Below the pieces are notes generated by a model, which was given only the letters and a program-made list of their open reading frames with translations, did no database searches and had not been told where the DNA came from. Made by a program: the position numbers and the translations under genes. A DNA stretch of 64,000 bases, from the NCBI RefSeq assembly GCF_015767675.1, contig NZ_CP065219.1:1-64000 (forward strand), given 5' to 3'. This document shows, in pieces, positions 55,683 through 62,810 of this stretch. This stretch comes from Vibrio navarrensis (lineage in GTDB: Bacteria; Pseudomonadota; Gammaproteobacteria; Enterobacterales; Vibrionaceae). How positions within the stretch are numbered: position 1 is the stretch's first letter; every line of letters begins with the position of its first letter.

Positions 55683-57905
55683 ATGACATTCAAACAAAAG
55701 ACCCTAGCTGTTGTCATTACAGCAACCCTGATCGGCTGTAATGCCGAAGACAACAAAGAACTTCCAATCAGTAACGACAATGTTTACCCACCAATAGCAA
55801 CTGAAGTAGTCGCCCCTGCGCTTTATGTAGGCCAAACGGTCAAGGGGACATACAAATTTGTTGACCCGAACGCGACACCACGTGCAGAAGAAGGCAGTGT
55901 CTACTCATGGCGTAATGCTGCAGATGAGACTGAAATCATCGCTGCACAAGCACTTCCTGTATACGCGTATCTTGAAGGACTTAACCTCAAATTCTGTGTG
56001 ACACCAAAAGCACAAGGCGATATTAATACAGTGGGCACAGAAAACTGTAGCCTGCCAAAAACTGTTAACGGTCCACTGGGTGCTAAACCAGAGGTGATTG
56101 CAGGTAGCGTCACTGTTTCTAATACCACACCAACCGTTGGCAATGTACTGACTGGATCTTATGAATTTGATACCGGTCTAGGCGTGACAGAAGGTACTTC
56201 TGCGTTTGCCTGGAAAACAAGTACTGACACTGTGGGCACTGAAAAAACCATCACTCTTGGCAACACGCTAGAAGGTAAACAGGTACAGTTCTGTGTTACG
56301 CCTAAAACCGATAGCACGCCAGCCGTAGCTGGTGATGAAGTCTGTTCAGCGTTAACTGACGCAATTACAGTCAAAGCGGGTTCAGCACCGGTTGCATCTA
56401 ATATCACGCTCTCTGCAGAGGCCTTTATTGGCGTAGAACTGACCGCCGACTACACCTTTACTGATGCTGATGGTGACCTTGAAGGTGCCAGTACCTACAG
56501 CTGGAAGTCAGGTGTAAGTAAAGTTTCAACCACAAAAACCTATACCCCAGTAGAAGGTGACAAGGGCACTGCACTAGAGTTTTGTGTTACTCCAGTCGCC
56601 AAAACAGGTATACCAACAAACGGTACTGAAGTTTGTGGAACAACGACACCAGTCGCTGTTGTTTCAGAAGCGAAACCAATCGCAAGTAACGTAATTTCAG
56701 AAGTTCAGGCTCCTGCGACTGATACTGAAGTTGGTGCCACACTACGTGGTAACTATGACTATGCTCAAGCAAACGGCAGCCTCGAAGGCGCATCTGCCGC
56801 AGTCTGGAAAGTAGACAATATTGCAGGAGAAGTGTGTGCTGATCCGCGCACTTGTGATTACACCATAACACAAGCAGATTTAGGTAAACAACTGGATTTC
56901 TGTGTCACACCACAAACTGCATTAAGTACTGCTGGTGATGAAGTTTGTCTGACGTCTAAAGTGACGCCAAAAGGCATCAAAATCGAAGGTAAACTTGAAT
57001 ACGACCAAGAGCTAATCGCAACCGTGTATGGCTATGCGGCTGACGCAACTCTTGGTGAGTGGAAGGTTGACACCAGTAACCAAACTGGCCCAGTAGATGA
57101 AGGCAACAAGAGTGTTCAGCATACAGGTAACATTTATAGAATCGGCGCTCGCGGATCTCTTGCAACCGACTATGACTGGTTCGCTGATGCTGGAGTAGGC
57201 TTACTAGAAGCGCGTGACTTTATTGGTAAATCAGTTGAATACTGTGTGGATGTTAACGGAACAGCAAAATGTCTAAACGCAGCTGACAGCGCAAGCGTGG
57301 CAGGTGGCCTTTACTATGATGCAGCAAACGCAAGCAAACGTGGTATCGAACCAGTACGTACTATTGAAAATGGTACCCTTACTTACCATCGTCCACTCAC
57401 TTTTGCCGAGACACAACTGAAAGACAAAGTGGGCTTTAACGCGAACTTATTAACAGCAGCAGCACCGCAAACATTCAATGGTATTGATTGGGCGATGTAC
57501 AACCATGAACAAACTGATGTGTACACTGCATGTACTAACTTATATGATGGGGAGCAATGGGCACTGCCAATTGGTATCACAGGTTCTTTGTACTCTGCCG
57601 ATAATTACCCTGGTAATAATGCTCCAGATGCTGGTAATTACTACCTTGGATCACTCAACAAAGGTTTTGTAACCTCAAATGAAGAAGTCGATCGCTTGAT
57701 GTCACCAGTGTTTGGTTGGCCAACGGGCGCGTCAACGCCTGTCGATATCAAAACGCACTACATGAGTGCATCAGTCCGTATCGGTACAGACCCTCTTAAA
57801 TACTGGGCTCTGCGTATGTATGCTTCTACAAGTGGTAACTCCGCAACACTAACCACAAATTTCAACCAATTTGTGTCTTGTGTAACTGTAACACCTACTC
57901 CTTAA
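55683..57905 (+). CDS. Secreted lipoprotein with cysteine-paired Ig-like repeats
   Basis: ATG 55683 (MTFKQKTLAVVITATLIGC) gives a clean lipoprotein signal with lipobox LIGC at Cys19; the longer frame starts with TTG. The 740-residue protein has about four repeats of roughly 95 residues. Each contains VG..L.G.Y.F, EG.S.Y.WK and FCVTP...G.E.C, so each carries a spaced pair of cysteines. The C-terminal 250 residues form a different domain (EQWALPIGITGSLYS, YWALRMYASTSGN). I do not recognise the exact family. Modular repeats with a terminal domain suggest surface adhesion or carbohydrate binding. A CTTCGAAAAC motif near 55530 may link it to the locus regulon. Confidence 0.75.
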   Translation: MTFKQKTLAVVITATLIGCNAEDNKELPISNDNVYPPIATEVVAPALYVGQTVKGTYKFVDPNATPRAEEGSVYSWRNAADETEIIAAQALPVYAYLEGLNLKFCVTPKAQGDINTVGTENCSLPKTVNGPLGAKPEVIAGSVTVSNTTPTVGNVLTGSYEFDTGLGVTEGTSAFAWKTSTDTVGTEKTITLGNTLEGKQVQFCVTPKTDSTPAVAGDEVCSALTDAITVKAGSAPVASNITLSAEAFIGVELTADYTFTDADGDLEGASTYSWKSGVSKVSTTKTYTPVEGDKGTALEFCVTPVAKTGIPTNGTEVCGTTTPVAVVSEAKPIASNVISEVQAPATDTEVGATLRGNYDYAQANGSLEGASAAVWKVDNIAGEVCADPRTCDYTITQADLGKQLDFCVTPQTALSTAGDEVCLTSKVTPKGIKIEGKLEYDQELIATVYGYAADATLGEWKVDTSNQTGPVDEGNKSVQHTGNIYRIGARGSLATDYDWFADAGVGLLEARDFIGKSVEYCVDVNGTAKCLNAADSASVAGGLYYDAANASKRGIEPVRTIENGTLTYHRPLTFAETQLKDKVGFNANLLTAAAPQTFNGIDWAMYNHEQTDVYTACTNLYDGEQWALPIGITGSLYSADNYPGNNAPDAGNYYLGSLNKGFVTSNEEVDRLMSPVFGWPTGASTPVDIKTHYMSASVRIGTDPLKYWALRMYASTSGNSATLTTNFNQFVSCVTVTPTP

Positions 57906-57954
57906 TGCCATAAAACTTGAGCAATCTGAGTGTCCCTTACTCGATAAACAGCAG

Positions 57955-57980
57955 ACTCCACCTTCGGGTGGAGTTTTTTT
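57955..57980 (+). terminator. Terminator of the lipoprotein gene
   Basis: ACTCCACC-ttcg-GGTGGAGT, a UUCG tetraloop hairpin, is followed by seven T's. Confidence 0.92.
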
Positions 57981-58302
57981 GCACAACAAAGCTGACAAAC
58001 CCGTAAGTGATTATTACCAATATCGAACCGAGAAAACCATCATATTGGCTTGGTCAAAACATCAACGTCGTTTGTTTCCTGAATTGCGCAAAGCTTGCCT
58101 CAACCATCCTGAAACTGAGTTTTTGGCCAATGTAGCCAACAGTGCGGAGCACCGAGAAAACTACTCGATGGGGGCCGGTACCTATCTCACAGATAAAGAT
58201 TACATTCGTTGTGGCTGGCAGGTGAGAAAGGTGCGTTTTTGGTCCACAGAGAACAAATCGCAATATGTTCCCTTGGGTGAATTGGCGACAAACTTAGGCT
58301 AA
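57979..58302 (+). CDS. Small hypothetical plasmid protein
   Basis: A 107-codon frame from TTG 57979, with GGAG in the preceding terminator stem as possible ribosome site; the true start is uncertain. The product is basic (AWSKHQRRLFPELRKAC) and has a later region YSMGAGTYLTDKDYIRCGWQ. No family is recognised. It is followed by another small gene 40 bp downstream. This is where the plasmid backbone resumes after the sugar locus. Confidence 0.5.
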   Translation: MHNKADKPVSDYYQYRTEKTIILAWSKHQRRLFPELRKACLNHPETEFLANVANSAEHRENYSMGAGTYLTDKDYIRCGWQVRKVRFWSTENKSQYVPLGELATNLG

Positions 58303-58341
58303 TGGTTTTGGGGCTTACGCCCCAAAACCTACGGAGCATTT

Positions 58342-58536
58342 ATGAAAAACTTCTTAATTGATCAGAAAATGGTCAACTTGGTCGAAAGGTTGCGTCAGAT
58401 AGAGAAGATCACTGTTAGAGAAATCATTGGGGCGCTCAATGTGGCGTTAGCGTCACGTGATGTTCGTATTGAGTCGAAACAAGATTTCGACGACTTTTTA
58501 CATCAAGTCTGTGAATATCAAGAGCAAGATGAATAG
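58342..58536 (+). CDS. Small hypothetical protein
   Basis: ATG 58342 has CGGAG seven bases upstream. The 64-residue product is hydrophilic and helical in character (KMVNLVERLRQIEKITVREI), ending acidic (HQVCEYQEQDE). No domain is recognised. It ends 13 bp before the first LuxO-like site of qrr, so it is the qrr upstream neighbour, but no functional link is evident. Confidence 0.6.
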   Translation: MKNFLIDQKMVNLVERLRQIEKITVREIIGALNVALASRDVRIESKQDFDDFLHQVCEYQEQDE

Positions 58537-58548
58537 GTAAGTAGTTGT

Positions 58549-58579
58549 GTGCATTTTGCAACTATCTTGCACATTGCAA
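58549..58579. promoter_or_regulatory. Two LuxO-like binding sites
   Basis: GTGCATTTTGCAA (58549-58561) and TTGCACATTGCAA (58567-58579) both fit the palindromic TTGCA-N3-TGCAA pattern bound by LuxO, the phosphorylated activator of qrr genes. They lie about 100-130 bp upstream of the predicted transcript start, the usual place for sigma-54 enhancer sites. Confidence 0.85.
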
Positions 58580-58651
58580 TTCAAAATATGAAACGTGATG
58601 ATATAAACACCATTTAATCCCCTGTTTTGTTGGATATTTAACCATTTCTAT

Positions 58652-58668
58652 TTGGCACGCTATTTGAT
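58652..58668 (+). promoter_or_regulatory. Sigma-54-type promoter of qrr
   Basis: TTGGCACGCTATTTGAT has the GG of the -24 element and TTTG of the -12 element in correct spacing. The usual C of the -12 GC is A here, which may weaken it. The first base of the Qrr sequence lies about 12 bp after the -12 element. Confidence 0.75.
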
Positions 58669-58678
58669 ATACATACAG

Positions 58679-58777
58679 TGACCCTTTTAAGCCGAGGGTC
58701 ACCTAGCCAACTGACGTTGTTAGTGAATGAATTTGTTCACAAAATTTAGCCAGCCGCCCTTTGCGTCTGGCTTTTTT
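58679..58777 (+). ncRNA. qrr: Qrr quorum-regulatory small RNA
   Basis: The roughly 99-nt transcript has the architecture of Vibrio Qrr RNAs. It has a 5' hairpin TGACCC...GGGTCA, then the nearly invariant target-pairing core CTAGCCAACTGACGTTGTTA followed by GTGAA, an A/T-rich Hfq-binding stretch, and a terminator hairpin AGCCAG/CTGGCT with T-run. Qrr RNAs, made at low cell density from LuxO-P and sigma-54, act with Hfq to repress luxR/hapR and activate aphA. No luxO gene is in the window, so it must respond to the host LuxO. A Qrr gene on a plasmid is unexpected. Confidence 0.93.
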
Positions 58778-58852
58778 CTTTTTTGTTCTGCGATGACAGC
58801 GCGACTCTCTCTAATCATATTGCTTTTTTCCGTACCTCATATCAAAATAATG

Positions 58853-58868
58853 CTGTATAAATAAACAG
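58853..58868. promoter_or_regulatory. LexA box (SOS operator) of umuDC
   Basis: CTGTATAAATAAACAG is a perfect CTGT-N8-ACAG LexA site, ending 11 bp before the umuD start codon. Confidence 0.92.
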
Positions 58869-58879
58869 TATTATTATCT

Positions 58880-59287
58880 ATGAAAGTTATCCCTATTTAC
58901 GCGAGTGCCGGCATTACTGGCTTTGAAAGCCCTGCGGCTGAGTACAAGAAGCTTGCAATAGATTTAGATGAATTGCTCATTGAGCACCCGAGCGCAACCT
59001 TTCTAGGGCAAGCAAAGGGCGACTCGATGCAAGGCGTTGGGATCTTTGATGGGGATTTGTTGATTGTTGATCGGCATGTGCAAGCTTCAGATCAAGACAT
59101 CATTGTTGCTAATTACAACGGTGAATTTGTCTGTAAGATCCTCGATATTCGTCGCCGTTTGTTACTTTCAGCCAATGAACATTTACAGCCTGTTCCTATC
59201 CATGAGTTTGATTCTTTTTCAATTGAAGGTGTGGTGATTCGCTCGATTCGCTGCCACCGCCCTAGCCCGTTGTTGTGTGGTGAATAA
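58880..59287 (+). CDS. umuD: UmuD-type subunit of DNA polymerase V
   Basis: The 135-residue S24 peptidase starts at ATG 58880 with a LexA box directly upstream. It has a cleavage site Ala10-Gly11 (YASAGITGFESP), catalytic Ser49 in GDSMQG and Lys86 (FVCKIL). RecA-stimulated self-cleavage gives UmuD', which joins UmuC in error-prone polymerase V. The stop codon overlaps the umuC start (TAATG), so the genes are translationally coupled. Plasmid relatives include MucA and ImpA. The A-G cleavage site differs from the C-G of E. coli UmuD. Confidence 0.95.
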   Translation: MKVIPIYASAGITGFESPAAEYKKLAIDLDELLIEHPSATFLGQAKGDSMQGVGIFDGDLLIVDRHVQASDQDIIVANYNGEFVCKILDIRRRLLLSANEHLQPVPIHEFDSFSIEGVVIRSIRCHRPSPLLCGE

Positions 59288-60543
59288 TGTTCGCGCTTGT
59301 CGATGCTAACTCGTTTTACTGCAGTGCAGAGCAAGTCTTTCGGCCTGAATGGCGGGGTAAGCCGGTGATTGTTTTGTCGAATAACGATGGCTGTATCGTT
59401 GCCGCAAACCGGCAAGCCAAAGAAGCCGGAATCGAAAAGTTTAAGCCCTATTTTCAAGTACGCGCCTTGTGTGAACAGCGAGGGGTGATTGCCCTTTCTT
59501 CTAACTACGAGCTGTACGCCGATCTGTCAGAAAAAATGATGCAAGTGATCGGTCGATTCGCACCAGAGCAGCATGTTTACTCTATCGATGAAACTTTTCT
59601 TTCTTTTGAACGTTGTTTAGCTGCGATCGGCGATTTCCGTCAGCACGGCACTTTGATTCGTCGAGCGGTTTGGAAAGAGTGCCGTTTACCCGTTTGTGTT
59701 GGCATGGGCCCCACCCTTACTTTAGCTAAGCTTGCCAACCACGCGGCGAAAAAAATACCCGGTTACTCCGGCGTTTGTGTGCTCGATAATGAAGCCGAGC
59801 GCCTAAAAGTCTTAGCAAAAACGCCTGTTTCAGACGTATGGGGAGTTGGCCGTAAACTCTCTTCCCATTTCAAACTAATGGGTATCAATACCGCACTTGA
59901 TCTCGCCAAAAAACCTGCGCCGTTAATGCGCAAAAATTTTAATGTTGAAGTCGAACGGACCATTCGAGAACTGAACGGTCAACGCTGTAAAGATTGGGAT
60001 GTTGCGAGGGCTGATAAGAAACAGATTTTTTCTACACGCAGCGCAGGCCAGCGGATCACCGATGTTGAATCACTGCGCCAGGCATTGTGCCTGCATGCTG
60101 GGATAGCCTCACGCAAAGCGAGAAAACAAAGTTCGCTATGCCGTGTGATGTTAGTGTTTGCCTCGAACTCTCCATTTGATGAAAAACCGGTGAGTTTTAA
60201 AGCCATACATCGCTTTGCTTACCCTACATCTGACGTTACTCAGATCACTTCTGCGGCGTCCCGTTTAGCCAATGAAGTGTTTCATGAGGGGGTTCGCTTC
60301 TACAAATTTGGGGTTGGTTTGCTCGATTTGCAAGACGGCCGACATGAGCAAAAAGACCTTTTCAACCCATGTCCGAACGATGAAAAATTGATGGCCGTAT
60401 TTGACAGCTTAAATCAACGTTATGGGGACGGTGCTGTTTTTCTAGCAGCGCAAAGCATAGGGAGTAAATGGGAAATGCGGCGCGAAATGCTCACGCCACA
60501 ATACACGACCCGTTGGCGAGATCTGCCTAAGGTAAGGTGCTAA
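59287..60543 (+). CDS. umuC: UmuC-type Y-family DNA polymerase
   Basis: The 418-residue Y-family polymerase begins FALVDANSFYCSAEQVFRPE with the first metal-binding Asp. It has the catalytic YSIDETFLSF (Asp and Glu), the fingers region VVLSNNDGC, a helix-hairpin-helix (VWGVGRKLSSHFKLMGI) and a little-finger domain. The C-terminus (AAQSIGSKWEMRREMLTPQYTTRW) is characteristic of UmuC/MucB/ImpB. It carries out mutagenic translesion synthesis with UmuD'. Plasmid copies often raise survival and mutation after DNA damage. Confidence 0.96.
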   Translation: MFALVDANSFYCSAEQVFRPEWRGKPVIVLSNNDGCIVAANRQAKEAGIEKFKPYFQVRALCEQRGVIALSSNYELYADLSEKMMQVIGRFAPEQHVYSIDETFLSFERCLAAIGDFRQHGTLIRRAVWKECRLPVCVGMGPTLTLAKLANHAAKKIPGYSGVCVLDNEAERLKVLAKTPVSDVWGVGRKLSSHFKLMGINTALDLAKKPAPLMRKNFNVEVERTIRELNGQRCKDWDVARADKKQIFSTRSAGQRITDVESLRQALCLHAGIASRKARKQSSLCRVMLVFASNSPFDEKPVSFKAIHRFAYPTSDVTQITSAASRLANEVFHEGVRFYKFGVGLLDLQDGRHEQKDLFNPCPNDEKLMAVFDSLNQRYGDGAVFLAAQSIGSKWEMRREMLTPQYTTRWRDLPKVRC

Positions 60544-60558
60544 AATTTACAATATAAC

Positions 60559-60903
60559 TTATTGTTTTTCTGACAGGTTGTATTCAGTGTATACGCCACT
60601 TTCTAGGATAAAATCAATTGTGTTGAAAGCTACGTTTGTGACGTCGTCTTCAAACATACGGTTAGCTCTTCCTCGTTCAGTCCAGCTACGGGCAGTGTAT
60701 TTTAGTACATCTTGTGCTCGGCAAGGCTGGTAATCCATTACATTTCGATGCGAAACAGCACGCCCAGCACTTACTACCGGATCGACAGTTGTATCACCAA
60801 GCTCAATAAGCTGTATTCCCTCGTACGAATGTGCACTGACCATCCAGCCATAAGATAAAGGGGCGTCGCTTTCGTCGAATTTAGTGCATAGCAAGAGGTT
60901 CAT
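60559..60903 (-). CDS. Hypothetical protein
   Basis: ATG 60903 has a weak purine-rich site (GAAAGAAAAAT) upstream. The 114-residue product has no signal peptide or membrane segment and contains GWMVSAHSYEGIQLIELG and ARSWTERGRANRMFEDDV. I do not recognise the family. It is convergent with umuC and ends 15 bp after it. Confidence 0.5.
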   Translation of the reverse strand: MNLLLCTKFDESDAPLSYGWMVSAHSYEGIQLIELGDTTVDPVVSAGRAVSHRNVMDYQPCRAQDVLKYTARSWTERGRANRMFEDDVTNVAFNTIDFILESGVYTEYNLSEKQ

Positions 60904-61048
60904 ATTTTTCTTTCGGAGCTCTGTCTGCCGTTCGATTAGTTTGCTATGAAGGTTATGGGTAATACAGTTCTTCTTTTTGCTTTAACTTCAAGTTTGATGC
61001 CACTACACGACCCACTGATGATTGTCTGGTTTCTGCAATCTATTTAGT

Positions 61049-61392
61049 TGAACCCGTTTTCTTGTAACCAAATGTCAGCAATTCGTTCGCCTATAATACC
61101 GTCTACTTTTGCCGTAATTTCACCCCCTTTGTATATCGACCGACAGTAAGGTGGGCAGCATAAGGTAGGTTCCGCCAAAATGTTCACTGAGGACATTAAG
61201 GGAATGAGGCGAAAGTAGATTACTCACTTTACCTCTACTGGGGTTCTTTGGGATGTAAATATTTTGTCCACCGTGTTCATTAATAAGCGTGTACATTTCG
61301 TCGTAGCCAATGAAGTAAATTAAAACCTGTATTACTAACGGGAGTTTGTGATACTCAGTACTTGGCACCTTATTGTTATACTCGTTCGGCAT
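61049..61392 (-). pseudogene. Mor-type transcription activator-like protein, probably frameshifted
   Basis: ATG 61392 begins MPNEYNNKVPSTEYHKLP. The middle has the Mor-family look: IGYDEMYTLINEHGGQNIYI followed by PKNP. The frame stops at 61120 after SVDIQRG. In another frame the sequence continues EITAKVDGIIGERIADIWLQ and ends GFN at 61049, which resembles the helix-turn-helix end of such proteins. A single frameshift is therefore likely, unless the 90-residue form is functional. Mor proteins activate phage late-middle promoters and also occur on plasmids. Confidence 0.5.
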
Positions 61393-61410
61393 ACTATCCT
61401 CCGTGTTAGA

Positions 61411-61550
61411 TTAATGATCTGCATCAACAACGCTGGAGACTTCATTAAGCCCGACATTTTGATGTTCAAAGTTAACTGGGTTTAGATCCCCAAGAGCACT
61501 GTGCATTCTTGTCCGATTATAATCAACTTCTATGTATTCAAACACCGTTT
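61411..61550 (-). mobile_element. IS3-family transposase C-terminal remnant
   Basis: Leftward reading gives EYIEVDYNRTRMHSALGDLN followed by PVNFEHQNVGLNEVSSVVDADH and a stop at 61411. This is the C-terminal end of an IS3-family integrase-type transposase (typical YN..R.HSALG..P). No upstream part is present, so it is inactive. Confidence 0.82.
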
Positions 61551-61906
61551 GGTGCATCGCCTATCTTGTCATCATCGACTCATGCTTTGTCCTAAATATA
61601 AGCACTTATTATATCTCAATAGCCTTTTGAGCAGCACTGGCTACCTCGATCACTATGAACGATATCCGGCTCAGGGTGAGTTATGTAAATCACAGGTGCG
61701 CGATACATGGGGAGATGGTACAGAGTTTTCGAACAGAGTAGACATTGAAAACTATGATCAGTCGGTTACAGGTTACTACTACCCAGAGAAAGACAATCTG
61801 GAAGCGTCTGATCCTAAACGCAAGAAAACGATTGCTGAGAAGTTTTTGTAAAAGTTCTGTTCCTGTAAGGTGCACATGTTAAGAGGGGAATGTGCACCTT
61901 GTTGCT
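61551..61906. other. Gene-free stretch with a coding relic
   Basis: These 356 bases lack a supported gene. A rightward frame ending at 61851 encodes GTEFSNRVDIENYDQSVTGY followed by YYPEKDNLEAS, which looks like the tail of a lost protein. Its upstream codons are formed by the IS3 remnant read backwards, so no start is credible. Confidence 0.45.
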
Positions 61907-62191
61907 TTATACCGCTGCAAATTTATTAAACAGCTCAGGCTCATCCCTAAGAACACAAAGAACCTTTTCAGCTAAGCCTGTTGGGTTTCTTCGCTTTTGC
62001 TCCCATGATTTCACTGTATCTACACTTACATCTAGCGCGCTAGCCAATTCCTTTTGAGTTACGTGTAGCTGAGAGCGAATAGCCTTAACGTCAGCCACTT
62101 CATAGCGTGTAATGCGAGCGGCCTCTGATTTGCCTTCTGCAATCTCAATTGCCTGCTGCATTGATGTAGATAGGTCTTTAAAAATACTCAT
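61907..62191 (-). CDS. higA: HigA-like antitoxin (XRE family)
   Basis: The 94-residue protein overlaps the toxin gene end by 14 bp. The C-terminal half is a helix-turn-helix (QLHVTQKELASALDVSVDTV followed by KSWEQKRRNPTG) of the HigA/NadS type. The N-terminal part (LSTSMQQAIEIAEGKSEAAR) is the usual helical extension. It should neutralise the RelE-type toxin encoded upstream and repress the operon. The toxin-first order is typical of higBA loci. Confidence 0.9.
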   Translation of the reverse strand: MSIFKDLSTSMQQAIEIAEGKSEAARITRYEVADVKAIRSQLHVTQKELASALDVSVDTVKSWEQKRRNPTGLAEKVLCVLRDEPELFNKFAAV

Positions 62192-62573
62192 TTTTATCTC
62201 GCTTTTTCTTTAACATCTCACGAGTCTCTTGCTCGCGACTTCGATGTTTCTTAATTAGCTCAGAAGAAAAACTCTTTAGCTGGTTCTTCTCACTATCAGT
62301 TAGACTATCTTTTCGGCCTTTCTTGTACGCCAATATCAAGTAAACGGTGTCAGGTAACACGTAAAGATAGATGATGCGGTACCCTCCGCTTTTGCCGCCA
62401 TTCTCTGTTGCTAGGCGAACTTTCCTCAATCCACCCGTTCCCTTGATGAGTTTTCCAACTTCAGGGTTTTTAATAATATCTGTTTGTAGATCTCTGAATT
62501 CTTCATCAGTGATCAACTCCTCTCGCTGAGAACTAAATAACGGCGTCTCAACAAATTCGATTGCATGGCTAAT
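62178..62573 (-). CDS. higB: HigB/RelE-type toxin
   Basis: The protein resembles V. cholerae HigB2: GKLIKGTGGLRKVRLATENG, GGYRIIYLYVLPDTVYLILA and YKKGRKDSLTDSEKNQLKSF. Related toxins cleave mRNA on the ribosome. The longest frame with a common start begins with TTG at 62516. The same frame continues upstream as SHAIEFVETPLFSSQREE, which matches the family N-terminus, and begins with an ATT at 62573 placed six bases after AAGGAG. The start is therefore given there (131 residues), as a probable rare ATT start. It is transcribed with higA and probably stabilises the plasmid. Confidence 0.82.
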   Translation of the reverse strand: MSHAIEFVETPLFSSQREELITDEEFRDLQTDIIKNPEVGKLIKGTGGLRKVRLATENGGKSGGYRIIYLYVLPDTVYLILAYKKGRKDSLTDSEKNQLKSFSSELIKKHRSREQETREMLKKKRDKNEYF

Positions 62574-62603
62574 ATCAATCTCCTTTTTTAAAATATTTTA
62601 GGC

Positions 62604-62614
62604 GTACATTGTAC
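62604..62614. promoter_or_regulatory. Palindrome upstream of the toxin-antitoxin genes
   Basis: GTAC-att-GTAC lies about 30 bp upstream of the toxin start. Toxin-antitoxin operons are usually autorepressed at such palindromes, so it is a candidate HigA operator. Confidence 0.4.
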
Positions 62615-62810
62615 TCCTGTCAACGAGGAAAGGCGATGTGTTTCATTAAAGTAGTACCACACATATGATTCATTAAAGTCGCATATTTTAACCGACTTAC
62701 TTTTATTTAAACTGATATCCGGATAACAACATTCATCCATACCTCATTTTTTAATACACACCTTGAAAATTAAAGTATATACTATTTTTAAATCCTCTAT
62801 GGAGATAGAA

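Noticed and set aside
61501..61851. 116-codon open frame
   Set aside because: Its N-terminal part is the IS3 transposase remnant read on the wrong strand. Only the tail looks like former protein.
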